A program made the translations under genes and the position numbers. From a bacterium (lineage in GTDB: Bacteria > JAJVIF01), in NCBI GenBank assembly GCA_022072165.1, contig JAJVIF010000002.1:302221-366220 (forward strand): DNA of 64,000 bases. Direction: 5' to 3'. Positions within the stretch are counted from its first letter, which is position 1, and each line of letters opens with the position of its first letter. Under the pieces are notes generated by a model. That model ran no database searches, was not told where the DNA came from, and was given only the letters and a program-made list of their open reading frames with translations. Below are positions 32,827-48,534 of the stretch, piece by piece.

Positions 32827-35313
32827 TTACGTCGAGGCGACGGCCACATCGCGCTCGGAGCGCTCGAAGCCGAACTCGCCGTTGCGATACGACACCCGGA
32901 TGACATCCCCGGTCTCGAACTCCCGCCGCAGCAGGTACTCCGAGAGGGGATCCTCGATCCGGCGCTGGACCGTCCGGCGCAGGGGACGAGCGCCCTGCGT
33001 CCGGGAGAAGCCTTCGGAGACCAGCTGGTCCTTGGCTTCCGGTGAGAGTTCGAGGGTAATCCCGAACTGGGTGATGGACTCCTCGATCCGTAGCAGGAAC
33101 TTGTCGAGGATCTTCACGATCTGGTCGTAGCTCAGGGGCTTGAAGATCACGACCTCGTCGAGGCGGTTGAGGAACTCCGGCCGGAAGTTCTTCTTGAGGG
33201 CATCGTGCACCTTGGGGGTGTACTGCCGGGCGATTTTCTCCGGGTCAAAGCTTTTATCCCCTTCCAAAGATTCCTTGGAGCGAAAGCCCATGCCATGCTC
33301 CAGACCGATCTCACCCGTTCCCAGGTTGGAAGTGAGGATGAGGATGATGTTCTTCAGATCGACCGTGCGGCCCTGGGAGTCGGTGATGATGCCGTCTTCC
33401 ATGACCTGGAGCAGGATGTTGAAGACCTCGGGGTGGGCCTTCTCGATTTCGTCCATGAGGACGATCGAATAGGGCCGTCGCTTCACCGCCTCGGTGAGCT
33501 GTCCCCCTTCGTCGTAGCCGACATATCCCGGAGGCGCACCGACCAGCCGCGACACAGAGAACTTCTCCATGTACTCCGACATGTCGAAGCGAATCAGGGC
33601 TGACTCATCGCCGAAGAGAAACTCAGCGAGGGCCTTTGCCAGTTCGGTCTTGCCCACACCGGTGGGTCCTGCGAAGAGGAACGAACCGGTGGGGCGTTTG
33701 GGGTCCTTGAGTCCGACCCGGCTGCGACGTAGTGCCCGGGCGATGGCGTTGATGGCTTCGTTCTGCCCGATGAGCCGCTTGTGGAGGTAATCCTCCACCC
33801 GCAGCAGTTTCTCGGTCTCTTCTTCAGCGATGGCAGTCACCGGGATACCGGTCCAGGCATGGACCACTTCCGCAATGTCCTCTTCGGTGACCCGCTGGAC
33901 TTTCAGTTCCGTCGGGGCCGTCCCGGCTCCTTCCAGGTCGCGCTTCATCGCCTCCGAGAGGTCGGGCTCTTCCAGGCCGTTGTCATCTTCGGTCTCGCCG
34001 AAGTCTTCCAGCGGCAGGGGGAGATCGTCCTCTTCCTCCGCGAGGGCGGAGCCGCCCCGGGCGAGGCGTCCGCCAGCCTCCAGGTCGGCGGGCGTCAGCT
34101 GCTTGAAGGTGAGGCCGACATGGACCTTGGCTGCTGCCTCATCCATGAGGTCGATGGCTTTGTCCGGCAGGGACCGGAGGGTTACGAAGCGATGCGAGAA
34201 CCGGGCCGCCGACTCCAGCGCTTCATCGGTGATCTCCACCATGTGATGCTGCTCGTAGCGCTTCCGCAGACCCCGCAGAATCTCGATGGTCTGCTCCACG
34301 GTGGGCTCGTTGACCATCACCGGCTGGAAGCGTCGCTCCAGCGCGCCGTTCTTCTCAACATGCTTCTTGAACTCGCCGGTGGTGGTGGCACCAATGGCCC
34401 GCAGCTTGCCCCGGGCGAGGGCGGGCTTGAGGATATTAGAGGCATCGATGGCCCCTTCGGCCGCGCCGGCACCAATGATGGTGTGGAGTTCATCGATGAA
34501 GAGAATGATGATCTGGTCGCTGGTCATGATTTCGCGCATGACCCGCTTGAGGCGATCCTCGAACTCCCCGCGGAACTTGGTCCCGGCCACGAGGCCCGCC
34601 AGGTCGAGGGAGATCAGGCGCGCGCCCCGCAGATGCTGGGGCACTTCGCCCTTGGCGATGAGCTGCGCCAGGCCTTCCACAATGGCGGTCTTGCCGACCC
34701 CCGGGTCCCCGATCAGGACCGGGTTGTTCTTGGTCCGCTTGCTCAGGATCTGGATGATCCGGTTGATTTCCATCTGGCGGCCGATGACCGGGTCGAGGTT
34801 GCCATCCCGGGCTTCCCGGGTGAGGTCGTGGCCGAATTCATCGAGGGTCGGGGTCTTGGTCTTCTGCTTCGACCCCTTGGTCTGCTGACTGATGATGGTC
34901 TGGACGGTATTCCGGGCGGACTGATAGGTCACGCCGAAATCCTTCAGATGCCGCGATGCCTTCCCCCCGGTCGTCTTGATCAGGCCCAGCAGGAGATGCT
35001 CGGTCCCGATGTGGGAGTGCTTGAGCTGTCGGGCTTCCTTGAACGCCGCCTCCAGGACATCTTTGGAGAGGTCGCTGAAAGTGATGTTCTCGTAGTCAAA
35101 GTTCCCCAGCTTGATGTCGTGCTGCACCACCAGGCGCAGCTTCTCGATGGGCACCTCCAGCTGCTGGAGGATCTTCATGGCGAAGGCCTTTTCATCCTTC
35201 AGGAGCCCCAGCAGGAGATGCTCGGTATCGACCGCATCGGAGCGGAAGTGCCGTGCCTCCTCCGTGGCGTACTTGATCGCCTTCTTCGAGGACTGGGTGA
35301 ATTTCTCCCACAT
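32827..35313 (-). CDS. clpC: ClpC-type AAA+ protease ATPase with atypical middle region
   Basis: 828 residues from the ATG at 35313 ([13 protein letters not shown], identical start pattern to other ClpC). N-domain with two Clp-N repeats ([22 protein letters not shown]), AAA1 with [18 protein letters not shown]2 with [17 protein letters not shown], the [20 protein letters not shown] loop, and a ClpP-docking loop reading MGF (GMGFRSKES) where LGF/VGF is usual. Oddity: the middle (about 405-460), where ClpC has a coiled-coil M domain, is an acidic low-complexity linker ([20 protein letters not shown]). It should unfold substrates for ClpP. No ctsR, mcsA or mcsB genes are nearby. Confidence 0.93.
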   Translation of the reverse strand: MWEKFTQSSKKAIKYATEEARHFRSDAVDTEHLLLGLLKDEKAFAMKILQQLEVPIEKLRLVVQHDIKLGNFDYENITFSDLSKDVLEAAFKEARQLKHSHIGTEHLLLGLIKTTGGKASRHLKDFGVTYQSARNTVQTIISQQTKGSKQKTKTPTLDEFGHDLTREARDGNLDPVIGRQMEINRIIQILSKRTKNNPVLIGDPGVGKTAIVEGLAQLIAKGEVPQHLRGARLISLDLAGLVAGTKFRGEFEDRLKRVMREIMTSDQIIILFIDELHTIIGAGAAEGAIDASNILKPALARGKLRAIGATTTGEFKKHVEKNGALERRFQPVMVNEPTVEQTIEILRGLRKRYEQHHMVEITDEALESAARFSHRFVTLRSLPDKAIDLMDEAAAKVHVGLTFKQLTPADLEAGGRLARGGSALAEEEDDLPLPLEDFGETEDDNGLEEPDLSEAMKRDLEGAGTAPTELKVQRVTEEDIAEVVHAWTGIPVTAIAEEETEKLLRVEDYLHKRLIGQNEAINAIARALRRSRVGLKDPKRPTGSFLFAGPTGVGKTELAKALAEFLFGDESALIRFDMSEYMEKFSVSRLVGAPPGYVGYDEGGQLTEAVKRRPYSIVLMDEIEKAHPEVFNILLQVMEDGIITDSQGRTVDLKNIILILTSNLGTGEIGLEHGMGFRSKESLEGDKSFDPEKIARQYTPKVHDALKKNFRPEFLNRLDEVVIFKPLSYDQIVKILDKFLLRIEESITQFGITLELSPEAKDQLVSEGFSRTQGARPLRRTVQRRIEDPLSEYLLRREFETGDVIRVSYRNGEFGFERSERDVAVAST

Positions 35314-35675
35314 GGTTCGGTCGCTTTCCCGGTGCGGCAGGATGTCGGGACCGGACGGCATCCCGAACAGCCTGCTGGCACCTGCCAGAAGTCGCTCCCG
35401 CTGGCCTGAAGCGGCTCGAGAGCGTCAGACGGGCCACAGATCCCTGCATCAGGGGGTGTGGCAGGCGGTACAGGGGGGGCTCAGTACCGGCCAGCCTGGA
35501 CCGTACACCGGGAGTGCCAAGAAATGCCGCACCCCGTCGGGACGGTCGCCCGTACCCTAGTATCCCACCTCCTTAAGGAATGTTGATTAGTTTGTACGGC
35601 GACTTTAGGGTGCCAAATGGATACTGTCACCCCGCTATCCCGCTTCCCATGCGGTCAACCTGCTACGCTGCCGGT
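35314..35675. other. 362-bp divergent regulatory gap, clpC and CoA-binding gene
   Basis: No gene is supported. It should contain the clpC promoter. An AT-richer patch at about 35570-35610 contains TTGATT (35583-35588) 17 nt before TAGGGT (35606-35611), a weak + strand promoter. TACGCT (35664-35669) lies 6 nt before the next ATG. I looked for HrcA (CIRCE) and CtsR operators and saw only a lone GGCACTC half on the minus strand. Confidence 0.4.
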
Positions 35676-36128
35676 ATGACAGGACGCGATTTGTCGCAGA
35701 TTGACAGCGCTCTGCGGGCAGCGCTGGAGGCGACCCAGACGATCGCCATTGTGGGCGCTTCGCCACATCCCTGGCGGGCGGCCCACGGCATCATGCGCTA
35801 CTGCCAAAAGCAGGGGTATCGCTGCTTCCCGGTCAATCCCAACCACGACGGGGTGCTGGGCGAGCCGTGCTACCCACGCCTGTCAGAACTGCCGGAGCCG
35901 GTCCAACTGATCAATGTCTTTCGGCAGCTGGACGCCATTCCATCCCTGGTAGACGAGATACTGGCTCTCCCCTGGCGGCCAGTCTGGGTCTGGCTGCAGG
36001 AAGGGCTCCGGGACGCGCCCAACATGCAGCGCCTGATGGATGTCGGGATCGATGTCGTGCAGGACCGCTGTCTGTACAAGGAACACTGGCGACTGATCGG
36101 CATCGCCCGGGAACTGGAGCGGCAGTGA
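35676..36128 (+). CDS. CoA-binding domain protein (YccU type)
   Basis: 150 residues from ATG 35676, which is preceded by TACGCT and no ribosome site. Pattern: TIAIVGASPHPWRAAHGIMRYCQKQGYRCFPVNPNHDGVLGEPCYPRLSEL, then LINVFRQ...VWLQEG and VVQDRCLYKEH, the single Rossmann domain that binds CoA in succinyl-CoA synthetase alpha and stands alone in this family. The role is unknown. The open frame continues upstream to 35580, but only this start gives the normal N-terminus. Confidence 0.88.
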   Translation: MTGRDLSQIDSALRAALEATQTIAIVGASPHPWRAAHGIMRYCQKQGYRCFPVNPNHDGVLGEPCYPRLSELPEPVQLINVFRQLDAIPSLVDEILALPWRPVWVWLQEGLRDAPNMQRLMDVGIDVVQDRCLYKEHWRLIGIARELERQ

Positions 36129-36155
36129 CCGCTTGTCACAACGCCCCGGCCTTCA

Positions 36156-36551
36156 CTACGGGGTATCGGACACCACTTCGACCTCGACCCGAATGCCCCG
36201 GGCACGCAGGCCGGCCAGCTGCGACTCCAGCGGCGCGGCTGCCGCACCTGTCACCCGCAGCTTCAGGACTTCCAGGGAGACCGCCGCTTCCAGGCCGGTG
36301 AGGTCCCGGATTTGCGTCTTGTGCGTGAGATCCAGGTAGGTGACCCGCGCCAGGTCCCCTTTGCGGAAGGGACGATCGACGGGTTGGCGCAGGACTTCAT
36401 GGAGGGCGGCCCGCAGGACCGGGTCGGGGATGGCAATGGTCGCCTGCTGCTGCCAGAGCGGGACCATGAAAGCGATGGCCGCTATCAGGATCAGCAGCAA
36501 CGTCACCCGGGGGACAGGGAACCGTTGCCGACCGGTGGCTGTCGTGCTCAC
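36156..36551 (-). CDS. Membrane-anchored protein with LRR-cap-like domain
   Basis: 131 residues from a GTG at 36549-36551. One TM anchor (about 16-33, VTLLLILIAAIAFMVPLW) is followed by IPDPVLRAALHEVL, like the N-terminal cap of internalin-type leucine-rich repeats, then LARVTYLDLTHKTQIRDLTGLEAAVSLEVLKLRV with about two LRR-spaced strands. It is too short for a full LRR solenoid. It lies downstream of cassette B on the same strand (99 nt gap). Function unknown. Confidence 0.6.
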   Translation of the reverse strand: MSTTATGRQRFPVPRVTLLLILIAAIAFMVPLWQQQATIAIPDPVLRAALHEVLRQPVDRPFRKGDLARVTYLDLTHKTQIRDLTGLEAAVSLEVLKLRVTGAAAAPLESQLAGLRARGIRVEVEVVSDTP

Positions 36552-36650
36552 AGCAGGGGATTATGCGTTGTCGTGACCAGTTGCCAGCCACATCCTGTCC
36601 CCTCGAATGGTGGACCCGTCAGCGGCATAGTCCCCATCGGAGAGGCTAAT

Positions 36651-37703
36651 TTATGGCAAGCGATGGTGACCAGTGGACTGAGACTGCGCCAGATTGGCGG
36701 GATCAGCGGGTCGTGGAGCATCGATGCGTGGCACGGTCTGCAAGGTACTCCAGTCCGCCCAGAATTCCACACCCCGCAGCCAGGAGTCGATGCTCTGCTG
36801 GACTCGCGGGTTCGTGGGATATCCCACCGGGAGTACCGAGGTGTTGCGACCATCTGCACTCTCATGTTTCAACAGCAGGCGCGGCTCGGTCGATGAGCCC
36901 TCAAGAAGCAGCCCAAAAGACTGTCCATCTCCTGAACGGAAAAAGGTCCGTTGTGGATATGCCGCTTCCAGCGCACCGACTGATTCGCGAATCAGCGCGA
37001 GTTCGTACATTTGGAACGCTTCCAGTGGAGTCACTGGATAGCTTCCAAGCTGCGCACGATAGGTAGAGATCACGAGACAGAGATTTGAGGCGTACATCCC
37101 GAGGCTGGGATCGACACCCCGGAAATCCTGCTGGCGCAAGCGTGCACCGGTTTCGGTCTCCCATGAAGGCGCAAAGAAGCTCGTAAAGGGCCGCAAAGGA
37201 GCCCCATCGAATGCCGTCGACTCGATCACCAGATCGAACGGCTGGAGAGTAGATCGCGGATCAAGCCACATCTGAGGGTACTGCGCCGTAGGTCCAGCTG
37301 CCCACAGCGGCCAGGGTACACCATCCGGCGTAAGGGGCCAGGCGACAGTCCCTGGTAGCAGATTTTCGACGCGCGAGGGAAGCTGTCCGTTAACGCCATA
37401 GTGCAGGTTAAGAGCATTGTTTAGCAGCGGCAGCATCAGAAGACGCTGCGCAATCGCGATACTGTGCACATCGCCCTGCTCCAGCCCGGAACGCAGATCA
37501 AAGGAACGTAACTGCGCCTCAGTCCAGTCAGCGCCAGGCTGGGTGGCGACTCTCGCGGATGCCGGAGGTGTCGGGTCCAAGGTTTCCAAGGGACGGGAAC
37601 TTTGTTCCCGGCCCCCCACCTGACAGCCATTGAGGACGACAACCGCCCACAGCAGAATGCCGCTCAGGCTAAGAACTGCGTACCGTTGAGTTGTAGCTAT
37701 CAT
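36651..37703 (-). CDS. Cassette B lipoprotein with pseudopilin-like GxxP motifs, unknown family
   Basis: 350 residues from ATG 37703 with GAGGAG seven nt upstream. The signal sequence ends in a good lipobox (VVVLNGC). As in cassette A there are two Y-x-x-x-x-G-x-(L/Y)-P...E-x motifs: LHYGVNGQLPSRVENLL and YRAQLGSYPVTPLEAF, separated by an extracytoplasmic stretch with MWLDPRSTLQPFDLVIES (compare VWLDFAPEQLRIEIHG in A). The two are likely distant paralogues. It lies 35 nt after the Cys-rich gene and is probably co-transcribed. The C-terminus is Pro/Gln-rich. Confidence 0.7.
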   Translation of the reverse strand: MIATTQRYAVLSLSGILLWAVVVLNGCQVGGREQSSRPLETLDPTPPASARVATQPGADWTEAQLRSFDLRSGLEQGDVHSIAIAQRLLMLPLLNNALNLHYGVNGQLPSRVENLLPGTVAWPLTPDGVPWPLWAAGPTAQYPQMWLDPRSTLQPFDLVIESTAFDGAPLRPFTSFFAPSWETETGARLRQQDFRGVDPSLGMYASNLCLVISTYRAQLGSYPVTPLEAFQMYELALIRESVGALEAAYPQRTFFRSGDGQSFGLLLEGSSTEPRLLLKHESADGRNTSVLPVGYPTNPRVQQSIDSWLRGVEFWADWSTLQTVPRIDAPRPADPANLAQSQSTGHHRLP

Positions 37704-37738
37704 CGTTCGCTCCTCGCGTTCCGTAAGACGGAAAAAGA

Positions 37739-38152
37739 TTAAGGACACTGTACTTCCCGTATGACCACTGTACCCGGACCCGAAAGTGGCGGGCAATCGT
37801 TCGTGCACCAGAAGTATCCTGGTTGTACGCAGGGATTGGAGGCTGTCGCTGTATAGCTCCCGGTGCATTCGATTCTTGACGCATACTGACCAGACTCCAC
37901 CAGTTCACAGGGCTCTTCGCACGGCTCCTCTGCTCCCAGCACATAAAGGTCATAACCCTGTTCTGTGCCGCCGGAAAAAGTAATAGTCACCGGAATCATC
38001 CCGACAATGAGGCAGTCACAGAAACACTGGACTTGCAGGCTTGTACAAGCGTTCAGGGAAGGGAGTGGGCAGTGACAGCAATCAGCATACGCTTGCCCTC
38101 CCACAAGGCTCCCTCCAATGGCGACGATCAGGGCCAGTTGCAGTCGTTTCAT
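37739..38152 (-). CDS. Cassette B secreted cysteine-rich protein, unknown family
   Basis: 137 residues from ATG 38152 with AAAAGG ahead; the longer open frame to 38227 runs into the promoter. A signal peptide (LQLALIVAIGGSLVGGQAYA) precedes a mature part of about 115 residues with 14 Cys, starting CCHC and including CFCDC. It differs in sequence from the cassette A protein but matches in export, even Cys count, promoter layout and the following lipoprotein gene. A disulfide-rich extracytoplasmic protein is likely; no known fold is recognised. Confidence 0.72.
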   Translation of the reverse strand: MKRLQLALIVAIGGSLVGGQAYADCCHCPLPSLNACTSLQVQCFCDCLIVGMIPVTITFSGGTEQGYDLYVLGAEEPCEEPCELVESGQYASRIECTGSYTATASNPCVQPGYFWCTNDCPPLSGPGTVVIREVQCP

Positions 38153-38191
38153 GTTTTGGACCTTTTCTCTTGCTCCGTGCCAACCCTGAGT

Positions 38192-38220
38192 ATTCTCTCT
38201 CCCTCTCGCGCGCCTGTCAA
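38192..38220 (-). promoter_or_regulatory. Promoter of cassette B
   Basis: On the minus strand a perfect -35 TTGACA (38220-38215) is 17 nt from GAGAAT (38197-38192), which matches TATAAT at 4 of 6 positions. The box ends 39 nt before the ATG, the same as in cassette A. The spacer is GC then GA-rich but not a clean repeat. An alternative -10, AATACT, would need a 20-nt spacer. Confidence 0.5.
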
Positions 38221-38248
38221 CCATCAAGATAGGAAAACATCTAAACAG

Positions 38249-38271
38249 ATGCCCCGGTGGTCCCGGGGCAT
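38249..38271 (-). terminator. Hairpin terminator between yacL and cassette B
   Basis: ATGCCCCGG (38249-38257) pairs with CCGGGGCAT (38263-38271) around a 5-nt loop, followed on the minus strand by a T-rich run (CTGTTTAGATGTTTTCC). It lies 37 nt after the yacL stop and 28 nt before the cassette B -35. Confidence 0.65.
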
Positions 38272-38308
38272 GGAGTCAAGTCGCGTTCACGATGCCCAGC
38301 CTGGATGC

Positions 38309-39370
38309 CTATCCCAACGGGCGGGCAAAGATCAGGCGACCAGCGGCTGTCTGCATCAGACTCGTCACGCTGACCCCGATTTCCTTGCCGATGTGGCGGT
38401 CGCCCCCCTCCACCACGATCATGGTGCCGTCATCCAGGTACCCCACGCCCTGCCCCTGTTCCTTGCCATGCTTCATGATCTGGACCCGGAGTTCCTCGCC
38501 GGGAAGCACCACCGGCTTCAGGGCGTTGGCGAGTTCATTGATGTTCATGACATCGACCCCCTGCAGGACCGCGACTTTCTGCAGGTTGTAGTCATTGGTG
38601 ACCACTTTCGCGCCCAGCTTCTGGGCCAGGACCACCAGCTGGGAGTCGACATCGAGAATCTCGGTGGCGTTCTCGTCGTAATCGTCATAAATCTCGATGG
38701 GGAGCCCCATCTGGCCGCGCATTTTTTCGAGGTTGTCGAGGCCGAGTTTGCCGCGATTGCGCTTGAGCAGGTCCGGGGAGTCCGCGATTTTCTGCAGCTC
38801 CCGCAGGACCGACTGCGACACGATGACTGGCCCCTCGATGAACTTCGCCTTGAAGATGTCGGCTATCCGGCCATCGATGATGATGTTGGTGTCGAGGATC
38901 TTCGGCTGGGCAGCATAGCTCCCCCCACCGCCGAGGGCCCCGAAATTGAGATTGCTAAAGAGGAACGCAAAGATGTAGACCATGAAGATGCCGATGATGA
39001 CCATGAAAGCCAGGCCAATCGCGCTGGCGGTCATCGGTTCCATGGTGTAGAGCGACGGCCGGATGATCAGGACATTAATCAGGAACGCCAGGACGAAGCC
39101 GAAGAGGGCACCGAAGGCCCCTCCCAGAATTTTGTGGCCCGACGCGTGGGCCAACTGTTCGATGAACCAGGCGTTGAACTTCAGCAGGTAGCGATACGCC
39201 AGGGTGGCGAGCATGAAGCCGATCAGGGCGAAGGCGAATGCCAGCCCTGGGCCGTTGGGGATCAGGTCCTGCTGGCTCGGGGGAACGGAGGCCGAGAAGA
39301 CACTCCAGATGGCGTAGCCAAGCACGCCCCCGATGGCAAAGCAGACGACCCGCATGAGATTGAGGCCCAT
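38309..39370 (-). CDS. Membrane PIN-TRAM domain protein (YacL type)
   Basis: 353 residues from ATG 39370 with AGGAGG upstream. The first ~150 residues hold four TM helices; then a PIN nuclease domain with the acidic residues of KILDTNIIIDGRIADI, SVLRELQ and DSQLVVLAQKLGAKVVTNDYNL; then a TRAM RNA-binding domain (LPGEELRVQIMKHGKEQGQGVGYLDDGTMIVVE). Homologues are widespread in Gram-positive-type and cyanobacterial lineages; the RNA target is unknown. Divergent from the restriction-modification operon. Confidence 0.92.
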   Translation of the reverse strand: MGLNLMRVVCFAIGGVLGYAIWSVFSASVPPSQQDLIPNGPGLAFAFALIGFMLATLAYRYLLKFNAWFIEQLAHASGHKILGGAFGALFGFVLAFLINVLIIRPSLYTMEPMTASAIGLAFMVIIGIFMVYIFAFLFSNLNFGALGGGGSYAAQPKILDTNIIIDGRIADIFKAKFIEGPVIVSQSVLRELQKIADSPDLLKRNRGKLGLDNLEKMRGQMGLPIEIYDDYDENATEILDVDSQLVVLAQKLGAKVVTNDYNLQKVAVLQGVDVMNINELANALKPVVLPGEELRVQIMKHGKEQGQGVGYLDDGTMIVVEGGDRHIGKEIGVSVTSLMQTAAGRLIFARPLG

Positions 39371-39588
39371 GTGTGAGGCCCTCCTCTGCGGCGATAATAG
39401 GGTATGACCGGCCGCCGCGGATAACCCGCCGCGCCTCTCCAGTATATCAGTCAAACCGATTCACCATGACCCCGCTGCTAGAATCATCGGTGCCCAGTCA
39501 CCTTCCAGACAACGGATTCCAAGGGCACGGCAGATTCTCCCAGATGGCACAACACGGCATCGGGTACGCGGTAAGCCGGAGGAGCAAA

Positions 39589-42500
39589 GTGACTGAACAT
39601 CTGGACCGGCTAAAAGATCTCCTCGCGGAACTCTTCCAATTCGATCATGCCGACCTGGACTTTGGCCTCTACCGCATCCTCAACGCCAAGCGGGAGGAAG
39701 TGACGCGCTTCCTCAACGAGACCCTGCTCGGACAAGTCGCCGATGCGTTCGCGAGCTACGAGTCGCAGGATCGCGCCGCGCTAGAGCACGAGCTAGAGGC
39801 GGCGCGGAAGCAAGCCGAAGAGCTGGGCGTTGATCCCGACACGACGCCACGCGTCAAGGAACTCCGCGCGAAGATGGCCGACGTGCCTGACCGTGCTGCG
39901 CTGGAGTCGGCGGTGTACTCGCACCTCTACACCTTCTTTCGGCGCTACTACCACGAGGGGGATTTCCTCACGCTGCGGCGCTACAAGGAAGGGGTCTATG
40001 CCATCCCCTACGCGGGCGAGGAAGTGAAGCTCCACTGGGCGAACCACGACCAGTACTACATCAAGACCAGCGAGCACTTCCGCGACTACTGCTTCACCGT
40101 GGCGGACGGACGGCGCGTCCATTTCAAGCTGGTCAGCGGCGATACCGAGCGCGACAATAACCGTGCGCAGAACGGCAAGGACCGGCGCTTTGTCTTTGTG
40201 GGACAGGGCGAGTCCGGCGACAGCGCGTTGGTCTTGCAGTTCGCGTACCGGCAACCCGACGGAAAGAAATCGAAGCAGGCGGAGCTGAATGCCGAGGCTG
40301 CCCAGCGCGTCCTGGCGCTTCCGGGCATTTCGGCATGGGTGGCTGAACTGACTGAACCACGCCCGACCGACAAGTCGCCGAGCCGCACGCTGCTGGAGAA
40401 GCACCTCGCTGAGTACACCGCGCGGAACACGTTTGACTACTTCATCCACAAGGACCTGGCAGGCTTCCTCAAGCGCGAGCTGGACTTCTTCATCAAAGCC
40501 GAGGTCATGCACCTCGATGACATCGAGCACGACACCGCGCCGCGTGTGGAACAGTACCTCGCGCAAATCAAGGTGCTGCGGGCGCTCGCGCACCAGATCA
40601 TCGCATTCCTCGCCCAGATCGAAGACTTCCAGAAGAAGCTCTGGCTGAAGAAGAAGTTTGTGGTGGACACGCAGTGGTGCGTGACGCTGGACCGGCTGCT
40701 GCGAATCGAGGACGCCGCCGAACGCGATTGGCTCCTCGCCGAGATCATCGCCAACGACGCGCAGCGCGAGGAGTGGGTCCGCCTGTTTGCCATCGACAAC
40801 CTGGCGGGCGATTTAACGACGCCCGGCTACGCCGCGCCGCTCACGGCGGATTTCCTCCGCTCCCATCCGACGCTGGTGGTCGATACGCGGCACTATGCCA
40901 TCGAGTTCCGTGACCGGCTGCTGGCGACGTTCGCGGACATTGACGCTGAGACGGACGGCGTACTGCTCCACAGCGAGAACTTCCAGGCGCTGCGATTGTT
41001 GCAGGCGCGGTACGAGGGTGCGTTAGCGTGCATCCACATCGATCCCCCTTACAACACACAGACCAGCGGGTTTCTGTACCGAAATGATTATCAGCACTCG
41101 AACTGGCTGGGAATGATGGGGGATCGGCTTCAACTTGGCTGGCAGTTACTAGCTCCAGAAGGAAACTTACTGTGCCATATTGATGAAAATGAGAACGAGC
41201 GCCTGCACCTCCTTTGTGACTACTTGGGACTGTCCAATGCGGGAACCGTTATCTGGGACAAGCGGAACCCCATGTTGGGGCGAGCTGGCATCGCTACCCA
41301 ACATGAGTATGTTCTCTGGCGCACACCGAATGACGACCCCGTGTACCTACGAAACGTGAACCAACGCATGATTTTGGAAAAGGCCGCTGAGATTATCCAG
41401 CAGTCGAACGGGGTTTCTGAGGAAGCTAGGCGAAAATTTGCATCATGGGTTGGCTCATGCCTCGATCTCTCTGGGGGCGAGAAAGCCTATCGGTTCCTTG
41501 AGCACGATGGTCGAGTCTACCGTGGCGTTGCGATGGGAGCGCCAGAGCCTCGTACTGACCCCAAGTTTCATGAGCCGCTAATCCATCCCATGACTGGACA
41601 GCCGTGCCCGGTTCCTCCAAACGGCTGGTCACGTACACCCCAGTCCTTACGGGAACTGCTTGCCCACGATGAACTCATGTTCGGCCCTGACCACACATCA
41701 CAACCGCAACGCAAGGTGTATCTAACTAAAGACTCCCAACGTCAGGTCCCTTCCTTAGTGCAAGAGGCAGGGAGCGGAAAAGCTGACCTCGACAAGCTGG
41801 GCCTGGACTTTCCTTACTGTCATCCAGTCGGTCTCTACATACACCTCATGGGAGCAGCCTGCCCAAAGAAAGCTGTTGCCTTAGACTACTTTGCTGGAAG
41901 CGGAACGAACGGCCACGCGGTTATTTCCCTGAATCGCGAAGACGGAGGGTCCCGTAAGTTTGTCTTGGTGGAGGTCGGAGAGCAGTTTCGCACTGTCCTC
42001 TTGGAGCGCATCAAGAAGGTGACCTACACGCCGGAATGGAAAGACGGTAAACCGAAACGTCTCCCCACGGCAGAGGAGATTGAACGCAGCCCCCACTTCA
42101 TCAAGGTCCTCCGCCTCGAATCCTACGAGGACACGCTCAATAACCTCGCGCTGCACCGTTCGCCCGCGCAACAAACGCTGCTCGACCGCAACGACGCGCT
42201 GGCCCACGAGTACAGGCTCCACTACCTCCTCGATGTCGAAACGCGCGACAGTGCGTCATTGCTCAACATCGCGCAATTCGCCACGCCCTTCGACTACCGG
42301 CTGGACATCGCCACGGACAGCGTAGGCGAAACAGTCCCGACCGTCGTGGATTTGGTGGAGACCTTCAACTACCTCCTGGGCCTGCGCGTCCAGACGATGC
42401 GGACGGTTGAAGGCGTCCGGGTCGTCACGGGCTCGACGCTGGACGGCCAACGGGTCTGCGTCCTGTGGCGCACAGTCGCGGAGGTCGATAACGCTAAGCT

Positions 42501-42665
42501 GCGAGGGTGGTTTACGCGTCATCTTCTTGACCGGGCTGATGACTTCGACCTGATCTACGTGAACGGGGACAACACTTTGGCCTCATTGCGGCTGCCCAAC
42601 TGCCAATGGACCGTGCAGCTCACAGAGGAGGCCTTCCACCGGCTAATGTTCGAGGGGGTAGAGTA

Positions 42666-42666
<1 letters not shown>
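39589..42666 (+). CDS. Type III-like adenine-specific DNA methyltransferase (Mod)
   Basis: 1025 residues from a GTG at 39589 with GGAGGAG four nt upstream; the frame is open from 39373, but the family N-terminus EHLDRLKDLLAELFQFDHADLDFGLYRIL begins here. A large helical N-terminal region (about 1-460) precedes a beta-class N6-adenine methyltransferase: motif IV DPPYN at 485-489, then the target-recognition region, then the SAM motif DYFAGSGTNG at 766-775. It would mark the host DNA against the helicase-nuclease encoded next, which overlaps by one base (TAATG). Codons between about 41085 and 42010 are visibly richer in A/T at third positions than the rest. Confidence 0.9.
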
Positions 42667-45863
<3,197 letters not shown>

Positions 45864-45929
45864 CCATGTGGAATTAGGCGGGAGACCGCTTCCACTAGAA
45901 TCGCCCTGCCTAGGGAGGGTTCCGCCCCG

Positions 45930-48467
<2,538 letters not shown>

Positions 48468-48479
<12 letters not shown>

Positions 48480-48495
48480 TCGGCATGTCTATAAT
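48468..48495 (+). promoter_or_regulatory. Promoter of the DUF262 gene, at the mutS 3' end
   Basis: TTGTTC (48468-48473) and a perfect TATAAT (48490-48495) are 16 nt apart, straddling the mutS stop. The DUF262 gene starts 39 nt further on, so it can be expressed apart from mutS. Confidence 0.6.
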
Positions 48496-48534
48496 GCGGT
48501 TCTCGCATCATTCACGTTGCATCGGAGCTTCACT

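Noticed and set aside
33781-35409. 542-codon + strand open frame opposite clpC
   Set aside because: It mirrors clpC codons, has a low-complexity Leu/Gly/Asp composition, and clpC is certain.
35314-35675. CIRCE or CtsR operator at clpC
   Set aside because: Only one GGCACTC-like half-site was found, without its inverted partner, and no CtsR direct repeat.
38192-38214. A phase-variable repeat in the cassette B promoter
   Set aside because: The spacer is GA-rich but interrupted (GGCGCGCGAGAGGGAGA), too irregular for efficient slippage.
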